Origin: GCA-2686265 sp036010965
GTDB lineage: Bacteria; Planctomycetota; UBA1135; GCA-002686595
Length of the DNA stretch: 64,000 nt
Direction of reading: 5' to 3'
Assembly (NCBI GenBank): GCA_036010965.1
Contig: DASCMO010000010.1
Span: 43,774-107,773 of the forward strand
Under the pieces are notes generated by a model that saw nothing but the letters and a program-made list of their open reading frames with translations, ran no database searches and was not told the DNA's origin. Positions within the stretch are counted from its first letter, which is position 1. Each line of letters begins with the position of its first letter. This document shows, piece by piece, positions 52,282 through 58,748 of this stretch. The position numbers were made by a program, and so were the translations under genes.

Positions 52282-52590
52282 ATGAAGCCTGTAGCTCTCG
52301 GTATGGTCGAGACCAAGGGTCTCGTGGGTTCGATCGAGGCCGGGGACGCCATGGTCAAGGCGGCCATGGTCGATCTCTTCGGCAAGGAGAAGGTCACCGC
52401 CGGGTTCGTCACCATGTTCGTCACGGGCGAGGTGGGTGCGGTGAAGGCCGCGACAGACGCGGGCGCCTCGGCGGCCCGGCGCGTCGGCGAGCTGGTCAGC
52501 GTGCACGTGATCCCTCGTCCTCACGATCATCTGTGGCGCGTCCTGCCGCCCCTGAGGGCGGTCTCGCAGGACGATCAGGCAGAGAAGTAG
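52282..52590 (+). CDS. Bacterial microcompartment shell hexamer protein (BMC-H) 1
   Basis: This 102-residue single BMC-domain protein forms hexagonal tiles of the shell facets. The start ALGMVETKGLVGSIEAGDAM and the core TGEVGAVKAATDAGASAARR are canonical, as is LVSVHVIPRPHDHLWRVLPP near the end. The pore loop reads KEKVTAGFV, unlike the SGGG loop of the second hexamer in this operon, so the two tiles should have different pores. ATG 52282 is the first gene of the operon. The C-terminal tail (RAVSQDDQAEK) is slightly longer than in the other copy. Confidence 0.93.
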   Translation: MKPVALGMVETKGLVGSIEAGDAMVKAAMVDLFGKEKVTAGFVTMFVTGEVGAVKAATDAGASAARRVGELVSVHVIPRPHDHLWRVLPPLRAVSQDDQAEK

Positions 52591-52602
52591 GGCGACCAGG
52601 TC

Positions 52603-54489
52603 GTGAGCGAGCTGGACCCCGATCTTCGCGCCCTGCAGGAAGTGCGCGACCGGATGCGGCGAGCGAAGGCCGCGCTGGGGGAGATCAAGGGCTACAGCCA
52701 GGCCGAGATCGACCGGGTCTGCGAGGCGATGGCAGAAGCCGGGGCCGCGGCGGCCGCCGACCTCGCGCGCCTGACCGTCGAGGAGACCGGCATCGGTCGC
52801 GTCCACTACAAGATCCTCAAGAACCTCTTCGGGTCCGAGGGCACCTGGGCCTCGATCAAGGACGAGCGGACGGTCGGCGTTCTGCGGCGCGACGATCGCG
52901 AAGGGGTGATTGAGATCGCGACACCCGCCGGCATCATCGCCGGTGTGGTCCCGACCACCAACCCGGCCTGCACGGCCCTCTTCAAGGTGTTGATCGCCGT
53001 AAAGGGCCGCAACACGATCGTGATCAGTCCGCACCCGCGAGCGCGGCGCTGCATCCGCGAGGCGGTCGAGGTCATGCGGCGTGCCGCCGAACGTGCCGGC
53101 GCTCCCGCGGACATCGCTCAGTGCCTCGAGAATCCGACCCTTTCCTCCACCGCCGCCCTGATGGAGCACCCCGACACGGCCGTCATTCTGGCCACCGGCG
53201 GCGAGGGACTCGTCTCGGCCGCCTACAGCTCGGGCCGCCCGGCCTACGGAGTCGGTCCGGGGAACGTGCCAGTCTACATCGACCGTTCGGCGGACCTGCG
53301 CCACGCCGCTCGTTGCATCGTCGCCAGCCAGAGCTTCGACAACGCGACCCTCTGCAGTTCCGAGCAGGCCCTCGTGCTCGACCGGCCCGTCGCGCAGAAG
53401 ATGCTGGCAGAGCTCGGGAGCCGGGGCGCCCACCTCTGTGAACCTGCCGAGGTCGATCAACTCGCCGCCCACTGCAATCGGGGCGGCATGATGAACGCCG
53501 ATGTGGTCGGCCAGGATCCGTGGAAGGTCGCCCGCGCGGCGGGCTTCGACGTCCCGCGTGCGACCACGGTGCTGCTCGCGCCCCAGGGTGGGGTGGGCCA
53601 GGACTGGCCCCTGTCGATCGAGATCCTATGCCCACTGCTCTCGGTGCACGTCGTCAATGGTTGGGAAGAGGGCTGCACCGTCTGCACCGAGATCCTGAAG
53701 TTCGGCGGCCTGGGGCACACGATGGGCATCCACGCCAACGACGAGTCCGTACTCGACGCGTTCTTTCTGCAAAAGCCCGCCAACCGAATCCTGGCCAACG
53801 GGCCGACTTCCATGGGCGCCGTGGGCTACAGCACCGGGCTGATCCCGTCCATGAGCCTGGGCTGCGGACCCCAGGCGGGGAACATCAGCTCCGACAACAT
53901 CAGCGCGCGGCACCTGATCAACATCAAGCGCGTGGGCTTCCCGCTGCGCAACTGGACGGAGGTCGAGCGGATGGATCACGCCCGCGCCGCCGCCCTGGGT
54001 GGGGAGGAAGCACCGCGCGGATCGGGGCTCCCCGGCGACCCCGGCCTGCACGCGGCGAGGCCGACCGCGGCGGCGCGCCCCTCGTCCTCGTCGGTCGCGA
54101 GCAACTGGCAAGGCAATCCCGCCGTCGGCGGGATGGCGAGCCGTTCGACCGCCCCGCGCTCCAAGGTGCAGCGCGCGCCGAAGGCCGCGGCAGGGGTTCC
54201 GCCCACCTTCACCCGTCCCGCGGCGCCCTCCTCGGCTGCCCTGGCGACGGCGACCGCGCTGGCTCCGACCTTGACCTCCACGCTGACCCCGCCCCCGGCC
54301 CCGAGGCTGGCCAGGACGGAGACCCCCGCGTCCGGCGGGAGCGTGGCGCGCGGGCAGGGAGCGGTGGGTTCCTCCCTCTCGACGGGAGAGATCCAGGCGA
54401 TCCTCTCCCACGCGGGCGCTGGCTGCCCCATGGGGCCCTGCAAGGGCTGCCCGCACCACGAAGTTCTGACCGGGTCGTGTACCGCTTGA
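52603..54489 (+). CDS. Microcompartment CoA-acylating-type aldehyde dehydrogenase with Cys-rich tail
   Basis: GTG 52603 starts 12 nt after the first hexamer gene. Residues 1 to about 470 are an aldehyde dehydrogenase of the PduP/EutE class: GIIAGVVPTTNPACTALFKV, ILATGGEGLVSAAYSSG and YGVGPGNVPVYIDR, and catalytic C251 in DNATLCSSEQ. Such enzymes turn an aldehyde plus CoA and NAD+ into acyl-CoA. The about 155-residue C-terminal extension is first Ala/Pro/Ser/Thr-rich and disordered (about 475-590). It then has a short helix (SLSTGEIQAILSHAG, 591-605) and a Cys/His cluster, C608, C613, C616, H618, H619 and C626. The helix looks like an encapsulation peptide; the Cys cluster could bind metal. 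It is the only clear core enzyme here. Confidence 0.88.
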   Translation: MSELDPDLRALQEVRDRMRRAKAALGEIKGYSQAEIDRVCEAMAEAGAAAAADLARLTVEETGIGRVHYKILKNLFGSEGTWASIKDERTVGVLRRDDREGVIEIATPAGIIAGVVPTTNPACTALFKVLIAVKGRNTIVISPHPRARRCIREAVEVMRRAAERAGAPADIAQCLENPTLSSTAALMEHPDTAVILATGGEGLVSAAYSSGRPAYGVGPGNVPVYIDRSADLRHAARCIVASQSFDNATLCSSEQALVLDRPVAQKMLAELGSRGAHLCEPAEVDQLAAHCNRGGMMNADVVGQDPWKVARAAGFDVPRATTVLLAPQGGVGQDWPLSIEILCPLLSVHVVNGWEEGCTVCTEILKFGGLGHTMGIHANDESVLDAFFLQKPANRILANGPTSMGAVGYSTGLIPSMSLGCGPQAGNISSDNISARHLINIKRVGFPLRNWTEVERMDHARAAALGGEEAPRGSGLPGDPGLHAARPTAAARPSSSSVASNWQGNPAVGGMASRSTAPRSKVQRAPKAAAGVPPTFTRPAAPSSAALATATALAPTLTSTLTPPPAPRLARTETPASGGSVARGQGAVGSSLSTGEIQAILSHAGAGCPMGPCKGCPHHEVLTGSCTA

Positions 54490-54534
54490 CCTGGATCCCC
54501 GTACCGAGTTCCCTGGAAGAGAAGTGAGACGCAG

Positions 54535-54825
54535 ATGGACAGCAAGATCGCTCTGGGCCTGATCGAGACCCGCGGCCTGGTGGGCGCGGTCGAGGCGGCG
54601 GATGCCATGTGCAAGGCCGCCAAGGTCACCCTGTTGGGCAAGGAAATCTCCGGCGGCGGCCTGGTCACCGTGATGGTGCGCGGCGAGGTGGGTGCCGTGA
54701 AGGCGGCCACCGAGGCCGGCGCAGCGGCGGCCAAGCGCGTGGGCGAGCTCGTGAGCGTGCACGTCATTCCGCGCCCGGCCGTCGATCTCGAGGAATACCT
54801 GCCCCCGGTCCCCGACGAGGCCTGA
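54535..54825 (+). CDS. Bacterial microcompartment shell hexamer protein (BMC-H) 2
   Basis: The 96-residue single BMC-domain protein starts at ATG 54535 with GAGAAGTGAG upstream. ALGLIETRGLVGAVEAADAM, the pore loop GKEISGGGLVTVMVRGEVG and LVSVHVIPRPAVDLEEYLPP match the most common shell hexamers, including the major hexamer of the Haliangium ochraceum shell. It is probably the main facet tile, with the first copy as a minor variant. It lies 45 nt after the aldehyde dehydrogenase gene. Confidence 0.95.
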   Translation: MDSKIALGLIETRGLVGAVEAADAMCKAAKVTLLGKEISGGGLVTVMVRGEVGAVKAATEAGAAAAKRVGELVSVHVIPRPAVDLEEYLPPVPDEA

Positions 54826-54882
54826 TCCTCTCCAACGGTTCGCTGCCCCGCTCGCGGGTGGCGCGCACCGTGAGGTCTGCCA

Positions 54883-55542
54883 GTGTCTTCCAACACCTTT
54901 AGTGCTCGGCTGCGGGGCGCCGTCCTGATCGACCAGATGCAGCCCCAGTTCGCTGCTACGGTCGCGGCAAACTCGGACGGCTACTTTCAGGTCGGAGGGG
55001 AGAGCGCGTTCTGGGTCGAGGTGGAGCCGGGCATCATCGTCACCAGCCTGCTCGATCTGGCGCTCAAGTCCTGCGACGTGACTCCCGGTGCCCTGATCGC
55101 GGAGCGCTCCTACGGGACCCTCGAGGTCCACGGTCCCGACCAGGGGCAGGTGCGGCGAGCGGGCGAGGTGATCCTGCGCGCCATCGGCAGCGACGGTGCC
55201 CTCGGCCGCGGCGCCGGCCTGGCGCCCGAGGTGCTCACCCACGAGATCGTCCGCAAGGTCCACAGTCACCAGGCGATGCTGATCAACCGCAGTCGCTCGG
55301 GCATGCTCGTGCTGGGCGACGACACCCTCTACACCCTCGAGGTCACCCCTGCGGTCTTCGCGCTTGCGGCGGCCAACGAGGCCGAGAAGACCGCGCCGAT
55401 CCGCCTGATCGGCCTGGAGAACAACGGCGCCGTGGGGCGCGTGCGCCTGGCGGGCACGGACGCGGAGATCGACCAGGCGGTGGAAGCGGTCACCCGCACC
55501 CTCGACGAATACACGGCCGCGCTGAAGGGGGGGCAGGGCTGA
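54883..55542 (+). CDS. Microcompartment shell trimer protein with two BMC domains (BMC-T), first
   Basis: GTG 54883 starts a 219-residue protein. Both halves fit permuted or divergent BMC domains. The N-terminal half has DQMQPQFAATVAANSDGYFQ, FWVEVEPGIIVTSLLDLALK, and SYGTLEVHGPDQGQVRRAGE. The C-terminal half has MLVLGDDTLYTLEVTPAVFA, LAANEAEKTAPIRLIGLENN, and GAVGRVRLAGTDAEIDQAVE. From memory this follows the pattern of the second tandem-domain protein (T2) of the Haliangium ochraceum shell, including the QPQ motif and AANEAEKA. It would form pseudohexameric trimers, a type that can stack in pairs and gate large pores. Its stop overlaps the next ATG by one base. Confidence 0.85.
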   Translation: MSSNTFSARLRGAVLIDQMQPQFAATVAANSDGYFQVGGESAFWVEVEPGIIVTSLLDLALKSCDVTPGALIAERSYGTLEVHGPDQGQVRRAGEVILRAIGSDGALGRGAGLAPEVLTHEIVRKVHSHQAMLINRSRSGMLVLGDDTLYTLEVTPAVFALAAANEAEKTAPIRLIGLENNGAVGRVRLAGTDAEIDQAVEAVTRTLDEYTAALKGGQG

Positions 55543-55880
55543 TGTTCCTCGGGCGTGTGGTCGGCGAGGTGTGGGCGACGCGCAAGCTCGAGGATCTACA
55601 GGGCCTGCGCCTGCTGGTCGTCGAGGCCCTCGACGACGCTTCCGAGCCCGGAGTGCACAAGGTCACCCCCGTCGTGGCGGCCGATCCCCTGGGGAGTGCC
55701 CTGGGCGAGCATGTGCTCGTGGCCTTCGGCAAGGCGGCGCGGGTGGCCTGTGGCGGAGACGGCGATCTCCCCTTCGAGGCTGCGATCGTCGGGATCGTGG
55801 ACGACTTCGACATCCCCGGAGCGCCCGAGCACTGGCGCCAGCGGGCGCCGCGCGCGGCCGGCGACGGAGGGAGCGCCTGA
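55542..55880 (+). CDS. Microcompartment vertex pentamer protein (BMC-P, EutN/CcmL) 1
   Basis: This 112-residue protein of the EutN/CcmL family caps the shell vertices as a pentamer. The start MFLGRVVGEVWATRKLEDLQ and the motif AADPLGSALGEHVLVAFGKA followed by AR are typical (V/A-D-x-x-G-x-x-x-GE-V-L-V-x-x-G-x-A-A-R). The tail after IVGIVDDFDI is about 20 residues longer than the family core. ATG overlaps the previous stop (TGATG), and the next pentamer gene overlaps this stop in the same way. Confidence 0.93.
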   Translation: MFLGRVVGEVWATRKLEDLQGLRLLVVEALDDASEPGVHKVTPVVAADPLGSALGEHVLVAFGKAARVACGGDGDLPFEAAIVGIVDDFDIPGAPEHWRQRAPRAAGDGGSA

Positions 55881-56206
55881 TGCTGGTCGGCACGGTCGTG
55901 GGCAAGGTCTGGGCCACGAAGAAGGAGGAGTCCCTCGAGGGCCTGCCTCTGTTAGTAATTCGACCCTTCACGACGGATGGGCGGGATTCGGCCGAGACCC
56001 TCGTCGCCGTCGATCCCCTGGGGGCGGGCATCGGCGAGCGCGTGCTGGTGGTCTTTGGCCGCGCCGCGCGCCACGCCATCGGGCGCGGGCAGGAAATTGG
56101 CTTTCAGACGGCCGTGGTCGGGATCATCGACCGGATGGAGCTGGAAGGCGGCAGAATGGTGGGCATGGTGGCCGGCGAGGACGGCACCATCGAGGACGAA
56201 CGGTGA
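55880..56206 (+). CDS. Microcompartment vertex pentamer protein (BMC-P, EutN/CcmL) 2
   Basis: This second pentamer subunit, 108 residues, starts at ATG 55880 overlapping the first one's stop. MLVGTVVGKVWATKKEESLE, AVDPLGAGIGERVLVVFGRA followed by AR, and VVGIIDRMELEG are all conserved. The closeness of the two copies (same first motif GxVVGxVWAT+K, adjacent, overlapping) suggests tandem duplication and then divergence. Several microcompartment loci have two or three pentamer genes. Confidence 0.93.
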   Translation: MLVGTVVGKVWATKKEESLEGLPLLVIRPFTTDGRDSAETLVAVDPLGAGIGERVLVVFGRAARHAIGRGQEIGFQTAVVGIIDRMELEGGRMVGMVAGEDGTIEDER

Positions 56207-56216
56207 GGAGCGAGAC

Positions 56217-56804
56217 ATGAACGACAGGAATCCCCAGCTACGGACCGACGTGGAACTGCAGCCCGCCATCGGGCTCCTTGAGCTGTGCTCGGTGGCGCGC
56301 GGAGTCGAGACCGCCGACGCCATCCTCTGGACAGCCAGCATCGAGATGCTGTTCGCGGAGCCCGTTCAGCCCGGCAAGTACGTGATGCTCTTCACCGGCG
56401 GCGTCCAGGATCTCGAAGTGGCCCTCGCGCGCGGCGTGGAGACCGCCGGCTGTGATCTCGTGGACCGCCTGCTGATCCAGCAGGTCCACGAGCAGGTGCC
56501 CGCCATTCTGCAACGCGAGGGCAAGGTCAACGGCTCGCTCGACGCCCTGGGTGTCGTGGAGACGAGCACGGTCGCCTCGGCGGTCCAATCCGCCGACGCG
56601 GCCCTCAAGCGTTCGACCGTCGACCTGATCGAGTTGCGCATCGCGAACGGCCTGGGCGGCAAGAGCTACTTCACCCTCACGGGCGAGGTCAGCGACGTGC
56701 GCTCGGCCGTGGAAGCGGGCGCCGGCCTGGCCGAGGAGCGCGGGTTGCTCGTACGCGAGGTCGTCATCGCCCGCCCCCACGCCGACCTCGTGCGTCACCT
56801 CTAA
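56217..56804 (+). CDS. Microcompartment shell trimer protein with two BMC domains (BMC-T), second
   Basis: ATG 56217 has GTGAGGAG upstream. The 195-residue protein has two full BMC domains. The first contains AIGLLELCSVARGVETADAI and QPGKYVMLFTGGVQDLEVAL. The second contains ALGVVETSTVASAVQSADAA, LKRSTVDLIELRIANGLGGK and SYFTLTGEVSDVRSAVEAGA. This closely follows the layout of the T1 trimer of the Haliangium ochraceum shell (VLELTSIARG... then FFTLTGE...). It would occupy facet positions as a pseudohexamer. With the other trimer, the hexamers and the pentamers, a complete shell can be built from this operon. Confidence 0.92.
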   Translation: MNDRNPQLRTDVELQPAIGLLELCSVARGVETADAILWTASIEMLFAEPVQPGKYVMLFTGGVQDLEVALARGVETAGCDLVDRLLIQQVHEQVPAILQREGKVNGSLDALGVVETSTVASAVQSADAALKRSTVDLIELRIANGLGGKSYFTLTGEVSDVRSAVEAGAGLAEERGLLVREVVIARPHADLVRHL

Positions 56805-56822
56805 GAGGACGGCTCGCCGAGC

Positions 56823-57329
56823 ATGGCCCGCCGCTACCTGACCGCCCAGGACGTGCGCCGCGCAGGCGCGGAGGAGATCGTCGTCGATCCCGACACCCTG
56901 GTCACACCCCAGGCCCTGGCCGCCGCCGAGTCCGCCGGCGTCGCGATCCGCACCGAGGACGGTTCTTATCGCGAGCCGCCTCCTCAGCGCGGGCCCGACG
57001 CGCCCGAGTCGCTGCAGCACCAACCGCTGACGCCCGAACCCGTCGGTGACCTGCCCGGCACGGGCGTCGTGGTCACCTGCGTCGGCCGCAACCGCCCCGG
57101 AGTCCTGGCTGAGCTCACGACGACCATCGCGCGCCACGGCTGCAGCATCGGCGACGTGTCGCAGAAGATGGTGGAGGACTACTTCCACATGGTGCTGGTG
57201 GTCGAGATCACGGCCTCGGGGAGCGGCTTCAAGGAACTCAAAACGGACCTCGAGTGTCTGGGCGGAGAGAACGACTACATAGTGCGCGTCATGCACGAGC
57301 GCGTCTTCCGCTTCATGCATCGCGTCTGA
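56823..57329 (+). CDS. ACT-domain protein (UPF0237/GcvR-like) with microcompartment-type N-terminal segment
   Basis: Residues about 80-168 are an ACT domain of the UPF0237 kind: GVVVTCVGRNRPGVLAELTT, CSIGDVSQKMVEDYFHMVLV and the end MHERVFRFMHRV. ACT domains bind small ligands, usually amino acids, and regulate partners. The family is normally about 90 residues. Here residues 1-45 add RYLTAQDVRRAGAEEIVVDP and DTLVTPQALAAAESAGVAI. This resembles the (I/L)TExDVRxxxxxG..I.v.pGt.lTP.Ar..A.e.GI segment found at the N-terminus of several microcompartment-associated proteins such as EutT. A Pro-rich linker joins them. It is 18 nt after the BMC-T gene and 14 nt before the UPF0210 gene, its usual partner in other bacteria. 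Confidence 0.85.
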   Translation: MARRYLTAQDVRRAGAEEIVVDPDTLVTPQALAAAESAGVAIRTEDGSYREPPPQRGPDAPESLQHQPLTPEPVGDLPGTGVVVTCVGRNRPGVLAELTTTIARHGCSIGDVSQKMVEDYFHMVLVVEITASGSGFKELKTDLECLGGENDYIVRVMHERVFRFMHRV

Positions 57330-57343
57330 GGGGTGCGACGGCC

Positions 57344-58708
57344 ATGACCTTCACCGACCAGGAGATCCTGGAGACCATTCGGATGGTCGAGCTGGAGACC
57401 CTCGACATCCGCGCGACCACCCTCGGCATCAACCTGCTCGACTGCGCCGATCCGGACCTCGAGAGCACCTGCGAGAAGGTCTACGCCAAGGTCGTGCAGC
57501 ACGCGCGCAGCCTGGTCGAGGTGGCCGAGTCGATCACCGACGACTACGGCATCCCGATCGTCAACAAGCGCATCGCCGTGACGCCCGTGGCCTGGATCGC
57601 CGGCTCGTCGGGAGCGGAGGACCTGACTCCCCTGGCGATCGCCCTCGACGCTGCCGCGGCGGAGGTGGGCGTCGATTTCATCGGCGGCTTCACGACCTAC
57701 GTCCACAAGGGCTTCACGCACGCCGACCGCGCGCTCATGGACTCAATCCCCTCGGCGCTCGCCGCGACCGAGCGCGTCTGCGCCTCGGTGTCGGTGGCGA
57801 GCACCCGCGCCGGCATCAACATGGACGCCGTGAACAGCTTCGCGACGATCGTCCTCGATGCGGCCGAACGCACGGCGGAGGTGGGCGGCCTGGCCTGCGC
57901 CAAGCTCGTCTGCTTCTGCAATGTCGTGGAGGACAACCCCTTCGTGGCCGGCGCGCACGTCGGCGTCGGGGAGGCGGAGACCGTCCTGAACGTCGGTGTC
58001 TCCGGGCCCGGGGTCGTGCGCTCGGCCCTTGATCGCCTGGGTCCCGAGGCCGACCTCTTGGCCGTGGCGGAGACGATCAAGCGCACGGCCTTCAAGGTCA
58101 CGCGCATGGGGGAACTCGTGGGCCGCGAGGCTGCCCGGCGCCTGGAGACCAGCTTCGGGATCGTCGACATCAGCCTCGCGCCGACGCCGGCGATGGGCGA
58201 TTCGGTGGCCGATATCCTTGAACTCGTGGGCGTGGAACGCGCCGGCGCGCCGGGCACGACCGCCGCTCTGGCCCTGTTGACCGACGCGGTCAAGAAGGGT
58301 GGAGCGATGGCCTCCTCGAGCGTCGGCGGCCTGTCCGGTGCGTTCATCCCCGTCTCCGAGGATCGCGGCATGATCAGCGCCGTGGCCGATGGCGTGTTGA
58401 GCCTGGAGAAGCTGGAGGCCATGACCTCGGTCTGCTCCGTGGGCCTCGACATGGTCGCCGTGCCGGGCGACACGCCCCACGACGTGATCGTGGGCATCAT
58501 CGCCGACGAGATGGCGATCGGGATGGTCAACCACAAGACCACTGCCGTGCGCCTGATCCCGGTGCCGGGCAAGATCGTCGGGGACATGGTCGAGTGGGGC
58601 GGGCTGCTCGGGACGGCCATCGTGCAGCAGGCCGGCGTCCTCGGCTGCACCCTTCTGCAACGCCGCGGTGGGCGCATCCCCGCGCCGCTGCAGGGCTACC
58701 GCAACTGA
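57344..58708 (+). CDS. UPF0210 (DUF711) family protein
   Basis: The 454-residue protein has the normal length of the family. Landmarks are LDIRATTLGINLLDCADPDL, IVNKRIAVTPVAWIAG, GVDFIGGFTTYVHKGFTHAD, VCASVSVASTRAGINMDAVN, GELVGREAARRLETSFGIVD, PVSEDRGMISAVADGVLSLE and NHKTTAVRLIPVPGKIVGDM. The fold is described as related to pyruvate formate-lyase (PFL-like barrel), but no glycyl-radical motif is present. The function is unknown; it commonly pairs with a UPF0237 ACT protein, as here. Its location at the end of a shell operon makes it a candidate for the missing core enzyme, which is an inference. ATG 57344 begins the conserved region. Confidence 0.9.
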   Translation: MTFTDQEILETIRMVELETLDIRATTLGINLLDCADPDLESTCEKVYAKVVQHARSLVEVAESITDDYGIPIVNKRIAVTPVAWIAGSSGAEDLTPLAIALDAAAAEVGVDFIGGFTTYVHKGFTHADRALMDSIPSALAATERVCASVSVASTRAGINMDAVNSFATIVLDAAERTAEVGGLACAKLVCFCNVVEDNPFVAGAHVGVGEAETVLNVGVSGPGVVRSALDRLGPEADLLAVAETIKRTAFKVTRMGELVGREAARRLETSFGIVDISLAPTPAMGDSVADILELVGVERAGAPGTTAALALLTDAVKKGGAMASSSVGGLSGAFIPVSEDRGMISAVADGVLSLEKLEAMTSVCSVGLDMVAVPGDTPHDVIVGIIADEMAIGMVNHKTTAVRLIPVPGKIVGDMVEWGGLLGTAIVQQAGVLGCTLLQRRGGRIPAPLQGYRN

Positions 58709-58748
58709 GCCCGGGCCGAGCCAGCGCGCGCGGGCGACTTCGGCTCAG
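58705..58748. terminator. Possible bidirectional hairpin between convergent stops
   Basis: CTGAGCC (58705-58711) pairs with GGCTCAG (58742-58748). Each arm contains the stop codon of one of the two converging genes. There is no T-run, so factor-independent termination is uncertain. Confidence 0.3.

Noticed and set aside
54883..55542. Considered as a PduL-type phosphotransacylase
   Set aside because: Both halves fit BMC-domain patterns and the metal-binding His motifs of PduL are absent.
58521..58590. Possible glycyl-radical loop in UPF0210
   Set aside because: The RVxG(F/Y/W) motif near the C-terminus required for a glycyl radical is missing, and no activase gene is near.
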